Below, piece after piece: positions 11,571 to 23,100 of a stretch of 64,000 nt of DNA. The notes beneath the pieces were generated by a model. The model was not told the origin of the DNA, ran no database searches, and worked only from the letters and a program-made list of their open reading frames with translations. The stretch comes from Apium graveolens (Eukaryota; Streptophyta; Magnoliopsida; Apiales; Apiaceae), in contig NC_133648.1 of the NCBI RefSeq assembly GCF_009905375.1, forward strand, positions 308,900,565 to 308,964,564, given 5' to 3'. How positions within the stretch are numbered: the stretch's first letter is position 1; every line of letters begins with the position of its first letter. Position numbers and translations under genes: made by a program.

Positions 11571-12748
11571 CCCTGAGGCATGAGGCCTTGATGTGGGGGA
11601 AATCCTTCCTCATGTGCCCTATCTTTCTACACTAGAAATATGTTATCCCTGGTTGTGGGCAACTTGGGGCAAGGTGTCCTGGTTGGTTCCACTTAAAGCA
11701 TTTTAGAGGGGCCCTTGCTTGGGTACGTCCTCCGAGGTGTCACTTTCCACATGTCCGACAATCTGGTATAGGGGTTCGGGGTTGACTGTGAAATGTTGCC
11801 CTAGATTTCCCGCTGCCCTTGCCGACACTCTCACTCGGGGTCTTCCTAAACCCGGGGCCTCTCGCAGGTTGGGACACCACTCCCCTAATAAACCTTCTCG
11901 GAAGGCACATATTCCCAGTTCCTCATCCTCCTTGACTTCCTATCTTTCTCTTCCTACTTTTCTTCTCTTTCAAATTTTATTCACTTCCTGCTTTCATGAT
12001 CGAGGCCTTCTACACTAGGGTGGCATAATCTGTCAGCTCTAGCATAGCTACTCATTTCTGAATCCATTATTTCAGACCAAGCTGAAACCTTCGTGCCCTC
12101 TTTTCTTCCATATTAACAAACTCAGGTACAAACCGGGACAACTCAGTAAACTTGGACTTGTATTCCGCCACTGTCATTTTGTCCTGCTTTAGCTCCAGGA
12201 AAATTATCTCCATCCGAGTCTCCATAAACCTAGGGAAGTACTTGTCTAGGAACAACGGCGTCCCACGGGATCACTGCGTCAGTCTCAAGATTACGCTTGG
12301 ACTCTCACCAATAGTTAGATTCTCCTTTTAGCATGTAGGAGGCGAAGATGGTCTTGTGTCGCTCTTCGACACCTAATATTTCGAAAGATTTCTCCATCTC
12401 CTTTAGCCAAGCCCGTGCTTCAACAGGGTCATCATATCCTAGAAAATTTGGGGGCTTAAGGGACTTGAACGCCCTGAAGGCGGTAGAAGCAGTTGGCGGG
12501 GCAGCATGTGGTGGTGGTGGAAGAGGTTGTCGGTTAATATTTGCCCTTAATAGATCCATAAATTGATTCATAGGGTTTCCCTCTAGGTGGGTATCCTCAG
12601 CCTCTTCTTCCACGTATTCCTCTTCATCTAATTCATTGTAATCTAAGTCTTCCTCACTTTCCTCATTTACAACATGGTTAGGTTCGTCCTGCCTCTGATT
12701 AACAAATTATGTGGGATGAGCCCTAGTTCCTCTCCTACGGGGTGGCAT
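11571..12748 (-). pseudogene. Tekay-1 gag (capsid and zinc knuckles, broken)
   Basis: The probable start is the ATG at 12748 (MPPRRRGTRAHPT), followed by an acidic stretch (NELDEEEYVEEEAED). The capsid block FKSLKPPNFLGYDDPVEARAWL and FASYMLKGESNYW (12305-12613) is the Retrotrans_gag fold. FLELKQDKMTVAEYKSKFTELSRF (12067-12255) continues it. Downstream, two zinc-knuckle remnants can be read near 11600-11700 (a GHLAPSC block, then a GHMRKD block), each with damaged Cys positions. An in-frame stop lies ~14 codons after the start and others follow, so it is not expressed as one protein. Confidence 0.82.
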
Positions 12749-13131
12749 CGTTCTGATAATAAAAGTGGTGTTAACACAGTTGCACATATATATACCTTGA
12801 TTAATTTATTTGGACGTACACATGCATTCAAATATTTGGTATACTTTTATCGAGGGTGCAATAATAAAGTGAAGACAATTACTTCTCAACTGATATATAT
12901 TATATAACAAGGTCTCCCAGGCTATGTCTTGGGGTTAAACAAATACGTCCGGAAATCCATACATAAGTCCAGAATATAAATTACCAAATACATAAATCCT
13001 GAATACTAAATACCAAATACATAAACCGGGCACCCTGTGGGGCTAGAAATGCTATCCTCTACTAGCTATCTGAACAAAATGGTGACAAGTCACCCGACCC
13101 TCACAAGGTCCATCTATATCTACTGCTCTCC
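12749..13131 (-). other. Spacer between the pre-gag ORF and gag of Tekay-1
   Basis: No supported coding frame. A TACCAAATACATAAA direct repeat occurs twice near 12982 and 13011. The stretch looks like untranslated leader. Confidence 0.5.
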
Positions 13132-13865
13132 TCAGTCCATATCACGGAGTGTGAGATCTCTGACCCTCCTTATCTCTCCAGCGAGAATTAACTCAGCATC
13201 GACCACTGGAACATATCCTCCTAACGCAGTGGTCCTCATCTGCACCCGGGTGTGGAGCTCAATCCCGTCGATCTCTCTGTGAGCTAGGGCCGGGGAAGCA
13301 GTCCTAAAGTCTCCGGGTTATCCAAGTCTAGAAGCTCTTTTGGTGAGTAACACCTGACGTAACTCAGTAATGCGGTCAGCCACCGCGGTGATCTCAACTT
13401 TCAGTTAAGCCACAATCCAGTCATGAACTGCCACATGCACAGTCGTTGAGGGTGGCAGGGGCGAGTCAAGGTCACTGGAGGGAAAGTCATAGGCCTCGTA
13501 AGTATCTGCCTCCATCTCATCATCATCATCCTCATCAATAGAGGGTAAGGGGCTCAGTATCCCTGGGTGAGGGGTAGAAGGGCCAACAGTTGGAAGATGG
13601 TTCATCTCTATGTCTGTCCAGCCTATGCCATCATCCTGGGGCTCATCGGCATCATCTGCTATAGGTGCAAGGAGGTCAGTCTCATCCTTTGGGGGATTCT
13701 CGGTAGGGTCATCCTTTGAGTCATCAATAGGTGGGTCCTCCGGCTCAGAAGTTGGGTCTTGCTCAAGTGGCATGACGTCCTCAACAGGGTCGATCTCCCC
13801 TATAGGCTCCACTGGTACCTGACACAATAGGAAAGGTGTTACTAGCTTAGAGTCGGGATTCCCTT
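13132..13865 (-). pseudogene. Acidic ORF upstream of gag in Tekay-1 (function unknown)
   Basis: I do not recognise this protein. The frame is read on the minus strand from about 13865 to a TGA at 13132 (~244 codons). It is interrupted by two stops, TAA at 13405 and TAA at 13318. Beyond both stops the translation keeps a protein-like composition (ITAVADRITELRQVLL, then GGYVPVVDAELILAGEIRRV). The N-terminal two thirds are rich in Asp, Glu and Pro (runs such as SIDEDDDDEMEADTYEAYD); the C-terminal third is amphipathic and could form helices. No ATG is found near the upstream edge; a TTG lies at 13827. A polypyrimidine tract followed by GTCAG occurs at the same place, so entry by splicing is possible. 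It sits between the PBS and gag, where most plant chromoviruses have only leader. It could be an accessory ORF of this family or captured host sequence. Confidence 0.55.
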
Positions 13866-13994
13866 AAGAGTAAAACTGTCAAAACCACACCAAGTAGTCT
13901 AAAGACGAACTCGAGTTAAGTTCTGATTAATTCTTATTATTCTTATGTCTACATATTTTATCTCCTATCATTTCTAAGATTTGATAACCCAAGT
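13866..13994 (-). other. 5' leader of Tekay-1
   Basis: Non-coding stretch between the PBS and the acidic ORF. No ATG opens into a supported frame. Confidence 0.45.
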
Positions 13995-14005
13995 CTCTGA
14001 TACCA
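13995..14005 (-). other. Primer binding site of Tekay-1 (initiator tRNA-Met type)
   Basis: The minus strand reads TGGTATCAGAG, 4 nt after the 5' LTR end (GGGGGCGTCACA). This is complementary to the 3' end of plant initiator tRNA-Met. Confidence 0.85.
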
Positions 14006-14009
14006 TTTC

Positions 14010-14182
14010 TGTGACGCCCCCAAATCCGGGGTCAATGATTTAGGAGGCCACACCATCCTGAATCATGTTTAAACACTTATCTTCGTACAACATTAAAAAT
14101 ACTAACACATCTACAACCCCACACTTATTAATACACACACACACACACACACTCAGGTTATTGTCTTGAAAATGAAACAAAT
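14010..14182 (-). repeat. 5' LTR of Tekay-1, first fragment
   Basis: This matches 4436-4608 in order, with roughly 9% differences by eye, and then stops abruptly at the Athila-A LTR (TGTTAAGTGG at 14183). It includes a short (CA)n run near 14130-14152. Confidence 0.9.
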
Positions 14183-15640
14183 TGTTAAGTGGCATTTTTG
14201 ACACTTTATAACGCTCCGTAAAGCTTTGGGTTGATGTTTTGTACTCAAGTTGTTAGTATTTTAAACGTGTTTTTGTAGTATTTTTGCATTTCGGGCATTT
14301 ATAAGGAATACAGGTGAATTGGCATTGTTTGGATGCTAATTGGGTGTTAGGATGGTGTCTAGAATAAAAGCTCATGAAAAGACCAGCTCAAATCAGCAAG
14401 AAAAGAAAGAAGTTAGAATTTTTTCCAGAGAGACGGCGCACACGCGTTGTGATAGCGCGCGGCCGCGCCAGGATGGCCGAATGTCAGCGCGCCCACGCTG
14501 AAACAGCGCTGCCGCGCCAGGTCGGGAATTAAAATCCTATTTCTCATAGAATTTTGATCCGTTGGACTTCTACTCTGCATGGGCTACTATATATACACAA
14601 CTTATGCTCGTTTTTCATAAGAAGACGTACTAGAGCTTAAGAAGAAGGCGTAAGAAGACCGTAGAGCACAATTCAACCAAGGCGAAGAAGATCTAGTTTA
14701 TGCCTAAGATTCTTTATTTTAAGTTATAACTTTGGATGCTAGTTTTCTTATTCGTGAACCTTTACTCTTGTTTCATACTTGGTTTATAATTTATTTAAGT
14801 ATAAAGACTACGTTCATATACCATATTTTCATCGGAACCCACATAAATGATGAGTCCGATTATGGGCTAATCATTATTATGGGGTTCTAACAGATTTATT
14901 TATGGATTTCTTTAGTTAATTCGTTTCGATACCTTAATGTGTGGTGATTGTATGATAACCTAGCATTGGTTGTACTTATTCGTCTTATGAGCGTCGGGAA
15001 CTTGTAAGATAGTGTGTTAATCTTTAATGAAACGAAAGTGAATTTAAGGGTTTAGAACTTGCCATGCTAGCATAGGTTCATGTATGTGATATGCATGATT
15101 CGTAGGTAATTTTAACCATCTTACTTGCCCTATATAATCAAGATAGATACCTTATGCATTAAACTGTTATGTTGTCAAATTCTATAGACATATAGGGTCT
15201 CAATATAATTGGTGTCTATTCAGCTTTCATCTCTTTTGTGGATGTCTGGTAGTATGGTATTCGTACAACGAAAGTTGATGTTTATCCGTTTTGTGTTATC
15301 TGATTAGTGTCATCACCATTACATGCTAAGGTTAAGAAAGAAAAGGCTATTGAATGAAGTATTTAATAAAGTTAGAATCCCATGTTTGTGTCATATATTA
15401 TTCAACTCTCTTTAATCTCCTAGTTTGTGTTCTTTAGTATAATTTTTAGTTAATCTTAGTATAAACAACCTCAATATGTTATTCGTCTTAGCATTGGATA
15501 ATAGCCTTACTAGTGTTGCATAAATACATTGATTGAAATTAACCTAAACTTATCCTTAAGGAAACGAACTAGAATTTATTATATATTACTTGCGATCACG
15601 TATACTTGTGTGAATATTAACGCGTGTTCTAGCCCTAACA
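14183..15640 (+). repeat. 5' LTR of Athila-A
   Basis: Starts TGTTAAGTGGCATTTTTGAC and ends TAGCCCTAACA, 6 bp before the PBS. It is homologous to the inverted LTR of Athila-B (34508-35910), but the U3 parts differ strongly. A GC-rich island (14434-14525, many CGCGC steps) stands out from the AT-rich surroundings. Confidence 0.85.
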
Positions 15641-15646
15641 AGTTTT

Positions 15647-15664
15647 TGGCGCCGCTACCGGGGA
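15647..15664 (+). other. Primer binding site of Athila-A (tRNA-Asp type)
   Basis: TGGCGCCGCTACCGGGGA is near-complementary to the 3' end of plant tRNA-Asp, the primer typical of Athila/Tat elements. Confidence 0.8.
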
Positions 15665-15780
15665 TGCAGTGTTAATTTTTAGTTTATGTGTTTGTTATTA
15701 TTGGTCGTTAAAGTTTAGTGACTCAGATATTGTTACTTACTTAATTCCTTGTCGTGTTTCAGGTACTCTAGCGAGCGTGT

Positions 15781-16945
15781 ATGCATACGCGTTCTCAGTC
15801 TCGTAAGAGAATACTGGATCAAGCTGAGGAAGAAGTTGTAGTCGAGGAGAAAGTTGAAGAAGAGATCTGAGTTTAGAAAGAAGAAGAGCCTCTTATTGCG
15901 ATTGGAGAACCAGATGCAAATCGACAAGCTTTGATGGACTACTCTCAACTGAAGATCAATGATATTCAGTTTAACATTGTTCGACCAACCATCTCGACTA
16001 AACCTTTGAGATCAAGTCGAGCACGATTCAGATGATACAGAACTCAGTTCAGTTTGGGGGTTCTCCGACAGAAGACCCCAACATGCACATCAAAGATTTC
16101 ATCGAGATCCGCGACATTTTCAAGTTCAATGGAGTTTCAGAAGATGCTATTAAGTTGAGACTTTTCCCATTCTCTCTGCGGGATAAAGCTAAGTACTGGT
16201 TGTATTCTCTACCACTAGGGTCTATCATCAAATGGAAGGATCTTGCGTAAAAGTTCTTAACTAAATTTTTTCCTATGGCGAAGACTGCTGCAATCAGAAA
16301 CGCACTTACTCAATTTGTTCAGCAATCTGGAGAATCTTTATGTGAGGCTTGGGATCAATATAAGGAGATGTTTAGGAAGTGTCCTCATTATGGGATGCCT
16401 GACTGGATGATCATTAACTATTTCTATAATGGTTTGGGTGCTACTCCTAGACCCATGCTTGATGTAGCATCAAGAGGAGCCTTGTGGGCTAAAAGCTATG
16501 ATGAAGCTTATGAATTAATTGAACTGATGGCTGCTAATGAATGCCAGAATCCTACTCAGAGACTATCTCAGGGCAAGGTAGCAGGAATTCTGGAGTTGGA
16601 TGCAACTACTGCTATAATTGCTCAGCTTAAGGGTTTGATGATAAAGGTGGATTCTCTATCTAATTATGGAGTTAATCAGATCACAAGTGTCTGTGAACTT
16701 TGTGCTGGTGCCCATGAGACTGAACAGTGTGCCATTTCTAGTGAATCAGCTCAGTTCGTGAGCAATTTTCAGAGGTCACAGCAACCTGTACCAGCCACCT
16801 ATCATCCTAATAACCGTAATCATCCTAGCTTTAACTAGAGCAACACTCAGAATGCGGTTCAACAGCCTTATCAGCGGTATCCAGCAAAGCAATACAACCC
16901 TCCTGGTTTTCAGCAACCGCAATATGCACCAAGGCAACAACTCTA
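15781..16945 (+). pseudogene. Athila-A gag (broken)
   Basis: ATG at 15781 opens MHTRSQSRKRILDQAEEE and meets a TGA after ~30 codons. The core resumes in pieces: FGGSPTEDPNMHIKDFIEI and KLRLFPFSLRDKAKYWL (16032-16250), then after a stop ALTQFVQQSGESLCEAWDQY, KCPHYGMPDWMIINYFYNGL and CELCAGAHETEQC (16275-16838). The last is a zinc-knuckle-like CX2CX4HX4C. This is the Athila Gag arrangement. At least three stops make it non-functional. Confidence 0.88.
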
Positions 16946-18930
16946 GCTACAATAGTCAAATGAAAAATATGAATTATAAGAGTTGAGGCTCATGTGCAAG
17001 AGCCAAGCGGTTTCTATCAAGACCTTGGAAAATCAAATTGGACAAATTGCCAATGTCTTGTTAAATCGTCAACCTGGTACACTTCCTAGTGACACTAAAG
17101 TACCAGGAAAGAGGGAAGCTAAGGAGCAGGAAAAGGCAATTACATTGAGGTCTGGGAATGTTGCAAATCCCGAACACTCTCAAGTTTCGGATGAAGAAGC
17201 GATAGTTAAGGAAGAAGTACAGAAGGAAGATGAAGTGGAACCAAGGAAGACTACTGTTGAACACACTCCTACTGAGGGTAATACAGGGGAGAAGCAGATC
17301 TATCCTCCACCGTACTTTCTAAAAAGGCTGCAGAAGAAAAAGATGGATAAGTAGTTTGAGAAGTTTCTGGAGGTGTTCAAGTCTTCAAGAAACTTCACAT
17401 CAACATACCTTTCGCTGAAGCTCTTAAACAAATGCCTAGTTATGTGAAGTTTATGGAAGGTATACTCTCTCGGAAGGTGAAGCTTGATGACTTAGAGACA
17501 GTTGCTCTCATGGAGGAGTGCAGTGCTGTGCTGCAACAGAAGTTGCCTCCGAAGCTTAAAGATCCTGGAAGCTTCACTATTCCTTGTACCATTGGAAAAT
17601 TGTCATTTGACAAATGCTTATGTGACTTGGGAGATAGCATCAATCTGATGCCTTTATCAATATTCAAGAAGTTGGACTTACCTTATCCAAAACCTACTTA
17701 TATGACTCTGCAGCTGGCTGATTTTTCTATTACATATCCGTGAGGCATTGTTGAGGATGTTTTGGTCAAGGTGGATAAACTCATCTTTCCTGCTGATTTT
17801 GTAATTCTGGATTTTGAGGAGGATAAGAAGATTCCCATAATCTTGGGAAGACTGTTCTTGGCTACTGGTCGAACCTTGATAGATGTGCAGAAGGGTGAGC
17901 TCACCATGCGAGTGCTGGACCAGGATGTAACTTTTAATGTGTTTAATGCTATAAAATTGCCTACGGAAAATGAGGAGTGCTTAAAGGTAGAGTTGGTCGA
18001 TTCAGTGGTTACTTCAGAACTTGATCAATTACTAAGGTCTGATGCCTTAGAAAAGGCCTTGTTGGGGAGTTCACATAATGAAGATGATGAAGGTGATGAG
18101 CAATTGCAATATCTAAATACTTCTCCTTGGAAGAGGAAGATGGATATGCCTTTTGAATCTCTTAAAATGGAGGAGCGGAATAAATCTCCCAAGCTCCTCA
18201 AGCCATCTATTGAGGAAGCTCCTACACTTGAGCTTAAACCATTACTTGAATACTTACGGTATGATTTTTAGGTGATACATTTACTTTGCCTGTTATTATT
18301 GCATCTGACCTTTCAGGTAGTGATGAAGAAAAACTCGTAAGAATTCTGAGAGAATTCAAATCGGCAATTGGATTGACGATAGCAGATATTAAGGGAATCA
18401 ATCCTTCTTATTGTATGCATAAAATTCTGCTAGAGGAAGGTAGCAAGCCTACTGTTGAGCAACAAAGAAGGCTAAATCCGATCATGAAAGAAGTTGCGAA
18501 GAAGGAAATTCTCAAATAGCTGGATGCAGGGATCATCTATCCCATTTCTGACAGTTCTTGGGTGAGTCCAGTTCAGTGTATACCAAAGAAATGAGGTATC
18601 ACCGTTGTTGCTAATGAGAAGAATGAGCTCATTCCTACTCAAACAATCACGGGGTGGAGAGTTTGCATGGATTACAGGAAGCTGAACAAGGCCACGAGAA
18701 AGGATCACTTCCCTCTACCGTTTATTGATCAGATGCTTGACAGATTGGCTAGGCATGAGTATTACTGTCTTATGGATGGCTATTCGGGCTATAATCAGAT
18801 TTGCATTGCTCCGGAGGATCAGGAAAAAACTACTTTCACTTGTTCATTTGGTACTTTCGTCTTTAGAAGAGTTTCTTTTGGTTTGTGTGGGGCACTTGCC
18901 AAATTTCAGAGATGCATGATGGCTATATTA
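16946..18930 (+). pseudogene. Athila-A protease and reverse transcriptase, part 1 (broken)
   Basis: After an SLENQIGQIANVLLNRQPG-like region, the Lys/Glu-rich linker and the protease follow (17432-18271). The block CDLGDSINLMPLSIFKKLDL carries DLGDS, where Athila-B has DLGAS, so the active-site Ala is Asp here. IILGRLFLATGRTLIDV is the C-terminal protease motif. RT begins near 18480 with WVSPVQCIPKK (stop inside) and RVCMDYRKLNKATRKDHFPL, FIDQMLDRLA, CLMDGYSGYNQI and EDQEKTTFTCSFGTF. It breaks within FQRCMMAI at 18930, where SIRE-1 is inserted. Six or more stops or frameshifts are present. Confidence 0.88.
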
Positions 18931-19117
18931 TGTTAGTCCCTTAACAATATAGCAAGAATTACAGAAGGGGGGTTGAATGGAATTCTTGAACCTTTTTCTT
19001 GAAATAAAAATATTCAACTCGATTATAGATATATTTGTTTTGATTAGCACAATGCAGAATGTAAACTTAATTGAATCAAAACATAAGTAATTAAAAACAA
19101 GAGTCTTTAAAAACTTT

Positions 19118-19143
19118 CTGGTGGATTTAAACAATTCCACCAG
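19118..19143 (-). other. Stem-loop in SIRE-1 3' LTR
   Basis: CTGGTGGA and TCCACCAG are perfect 8-bp arms with a 10-nt loop. The same hairpin is in the right LTR (near 30042-30067) and, with decay, in SIRE-3 (near 45017 and 57962). Confidence 0.6.
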
Positions 19144-19314
19144 AGATACATATAATATATCGAGAGGACTCTGTGTGCAGAAATGCTCACAGCTGCTTAC
19201 AAATGGAACTACTGAGAATACAGGAAATGCTAATGATTCTGCTTACAAAGATTTCTCTGTTTTTTTTATGTTTCTCAGCTATCTCAGTTATTTTTCTATT
19301 TGCTACTCTCTTGG

Positions 19315-19323
19315 TTTATATAA
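19315..19323 (-). promoter_or_regulatory. TATA-like box of the SIRE-1 LTR (3' copy)
   Basis: The minus strand reads TTATATAAA, followed by CCAAGAGAGTAGC. The equivalent position is occupied by TATA-like sequence in every SIRE LTR here. In a 3' LTR it would fire outward into flanking DNA. Confidence 0.5.
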
Positions 19324-19957
19324 TACCAAGATTATAAATTCAAAAAGACTGAACAAATATAAAATCTAATAGTCTTAAGCTTTGCTACTTTTCGTCCTCT
19401 ATTACCCAGTTAATGGGCTTCCACAGTGTGTTTGTATACATCTCGACGGCTGTATGTCAGCTTTCACTGTTCAACTGCTGTTTGAATTCTTCATATGATC
19501 ATCCGTCGACTTTCAGAACATCCGTTGATGATTTAATTGATCATCCATTGACTGCTATATTAAACATCCGTTGATAGTCATTTGATCATCCGTCGATGGC
19601 TTTGTTAATCATCCGTCGGTAGCTATTTTGGCACTTGACTCTATATCACTTATGTAGAATTACAAGACATCATTTATGTACAATTAATCAACCTATTCTG
19701 CATTTCTAGTTAAAGTCAACATGACTTATATGCTACTACAGATTCTATACAAAGGTGCATACATAACTGTGCTACAAACTTATTATTACATAAGCTACTC
19801 ACTCGATGGATAATAGGTTAATCATCCATCGGGCCTATAATGAGTTATCCGTCGGGACTATAATTCTTATCCGTCGAGTGCTACATAATTTCACTAAGTA
19901 AAATCTACTTAGATGTTTTGTTTATGAAATCATCAAGTACACAACATATGCACAACA

Positions 19958-19971
19958 ATCTCCCCCAATTT
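19958..19971 (-). other. Polypurine tract of SIRE-1
   Basis: The minus strand reads AAATTGGGGGAGAT directly before the 3' LTR start TGTTGTGCATATG. Confidence 0.85.
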
Positions 19972-20144
19972 ATGTCTACTGGAATTATAGCCATAAATTA
20001 AGAGATACTTGATGATAACAAAACATCCTGAACATATATCTTTAAAGATAAGTAGATAAAACTGAAAGTGCTTCAATTAATTAAAATGAGAAAGGTTTGG
20101 CTCACAGTCAATTCAAGATGCTCCTCTAGCCTGAGCAGATTTTT

Positions 20145-23100
20145 CTAGTTCCTTGAAGGTCTGGATCTTCTTCCAAGCTTTCTGTTATTTTCTTCAATTT
20201 GATTCTGGAGCTGCCTGTGGAATTCTAGTTCATCAGATTCTGAGAGATCTAGCTTTTCTTGCATTTCCAAGAGAGTCTCATTGCTAGATATACTCAATTG
20301 GTCTTCTAATCTGAAGAATCTTCTTACACCCTTGTCATCCATGAATTCCATCAGCCAGTAGGGCCTTAGATGCACTCTTCTCCCTGTGTATGGGATGCTT
20401 AGAGTCTTTGGGAGTGCATCTTTAGCTCTAACACTCCTCAGCTCTTCAATCTTCTTCAATACTAGTCTTCTTGCAGTTAAATTGAAACCAAAGTTTTTCT
20501 TGAAGGATGAATAGACTTTAATCAGCACAGCTTGGCTTTTTTGAAGAATCCTGTGAAGTGGCCACTGAATCTCCCTTCCTCCTTTGTACTTGAACACCAA
20601 CCTTTCAGGTAGGTTTCTGTATGCATCAATTGTCCTTACTTCATCCAGTTCATCCAGATAAAGATTTAGATCTGAAAATTCTTTGATGTCACACAAGTAC
20701 AAGTAGTCTCCCCTGTTGACCTTGGGTTGAGCTTTAACTACTGACTTGGATTTGAGAGGTGACAGCTTCACTTTCTTGACTGCCCTTGACTTTGTCCTTT
20801 TTGGCTTGCTAAGGATTGGTAAGTTGAAGTCAGGAATTGGTATTTTATCCCACTCTATTGCCTCATCCTTTGGCACAATAGGTTCACCATGTATGTTCCT
20901 GTAGGGATCCACCACCCTTATGTCTTCAAATACCACAGAGGGCTTTGATGCTTGAGTTGTAGCTGGAGTGGATTCCTTAGGAAATTGATCTTCCAATTCC
21001 TTGTCAACAACATCCAATTTCCTCTTTGTTCTTCTAGCCAATTCTTTCTTCCTTGGGGATTTCTTCTTTTCTTTAATTTTCTTCTTTGATTCAGCAGCTT
21101 CAGATGGTTGAGAGGGAATTTGTTGAGAATAGTTTACAGCCTGTAGCTTGGCCAGGATAACAATCTGTTCTTTCTTTTGTTTAGACTTCTTTGCATCTAG
21201 AGTAGCTTGCCTCTTTTCCTGCTTTAATCTGGCTTTTTCTTCTTTCTTTGCTTGAGCAAATTATGGATGTCCAGCTACCACACAAATTTCCTTTCCATTT
21301 CTGAATATCTTAGCAATTCTCCTTTTTAAAGCTGAATCAGCTGGATCTTTATAGAAGACAATAGATCTTGACAGAAGGTTCTTTTCATCAGGCTTGGGTG
21401 TCTCATACACAGTGTCCATAGGGTTCTTCCAAGATGATTTTGGATAATTTGCCCTTGGTTTAAGAATTGTTTCAGCCTTTGTAGACTTGATGCAGGAAGA
21501 TTATCCTTTTTCCAGATAGTTCATGCTCATCTCATTCACACTGATTGGCTTGACATGAGAGTGATGGATGGCTGACTGAACTGGCTCCTTGACTAGTTCA
21601 AACTTTTTCTGTATCTCCTCATCAATCTTATTCCAGTTGATCAAACTCAACTTTCCTTTTTCAGCAACTTTCAAGTTTGCTGCTGCTGCTTTAATTAGAT
21701 CTATACCATCTACAACTGTTGGCTTGGAGATTGTAATTGAAGGTACAATTACTTTACTGATTTGTACTTGAAGTTTCTCCCCCTCCGTTGGTCCTTTCTC
21801 CCCCTTACTTGATTCTCTCTCCCCCTTTTTGTTATCATCAAGTTGAGGAGTTAGGCCTTGTGCTTTAGCCAGTTGCATGAGAAGATTTGTCCGAGTCTGT
21901 TGATTTTGAAGAAGGATAGCCACTGAATTCTCAATAACTTGAACTCTGTTTTCCAGCTTGGCTAGCTTCTTTTTAGAATCTGATTCTCTCCTCAATCTTA
22001 GTAATAGATCTTGCATGGTACCATATGACATTACTGAATCCAGCTTCTCAGAATTGTATGTCTTCAAGTCAGCTATATCTCTTTTTAGTTCATCCACACT
22101 CATATTCTGTCTTAAGTGCTGGATCTTCATGAGATGTAGAGAGTCTAGGTGAGCTTGAAGAATAGCCTTGGTACCAACATCTAAAGTTTCCTGAAGGGCC
22201 TTTTGAATAGCCATCACTTGCTTGACCAAAGACACATCAAATTGTCCTGGTGTAAATTCCTTTGTCCATGCCCATCCAGGTAAATTTAAAACAGAACTTG
22301 GGCCTTCATCTCCCCCTAAGTTCATGCTTCCATCCAAAGAAACAGAGTCATCATCATTAGAATTTACTCCAAATTCTTCAGATGGCTCACCAGCTTGAGA
22401 AGGCATCCTATTGACAGCAGCTTTATCTCTTTGAAGAGATTCTGAGGTGTGTACTAGATTCAAGGTCTATTCTGTCTCCACATTGCCCTGAGCAGCCAAA
22501 AATTGATAGGCTGACATAGGATGAGTAAAAGTGTCAGCATTTAAGGAAATGTTATCAATTTCAGCTTTGTAATGTTGCTGAAATTGTCTTCCCTTTTCAG
22601 CATCATTCACAATCATTGACTCACTAGCAATGGCTGGATCCACCCTTATTTCTCCTGTACCTGCCTTTCTCTCATAATCTCTCTTTTGTTACATCAGGGT
22701 CTCACCCTGGCTCCCCACCCTCACACCCTCACCTTCACCTACTAAGGTGGGACTCCTCTCACTCACTTTTGCCAATCCTGAATAAATGGATTGCTGAGAT
22801 TCACTCTTTTCCTCTCCTTTTGCCTGGGAGCAACCCAGCCTCTCAATCAATGCACTCTCCTCTCTCAGTCCTAAGAGTGACTGTATAAAAAATCTAGCAT
22901 AATATACATTCTTTCCCCTTTTGGCTAACTCACCTAGTTTAAAACCTAACTCATACAGGAGAAGGTCACTGAAATTGTAAAATTTATCTGTAACTAGCAT
23001 GTATAACATGTTAAGCATGGAAATGTTCACAGAATTAAAATTACTGATTTTTCCAGAGAAAACTTTAGTCACAACATCACACATGAAACTCCATTCCTTC

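Larger units (their letters stand above)
18931..19957 (-). repeat. 3' LTR of SIRE-1
   Basis: Plus strand TGTTAGTCCC...GCACAACA, 1027 bp. It contains clusters of the ATCCGTCGR motif (19498-19625 and 19800-19890), a TATA-like box and the CTGGTGGA/TCCACCAG stem-loop (19118-19143). Confidence 0.95.

Noticed and set aside
13610..13822. Serine/glycine-rich open frame on the plus strand
   Set aside because: It is the antisense of the acidic pre-gag ORF; Ser-rich composition follows from the Asp/Glu/Pro codons opposite.
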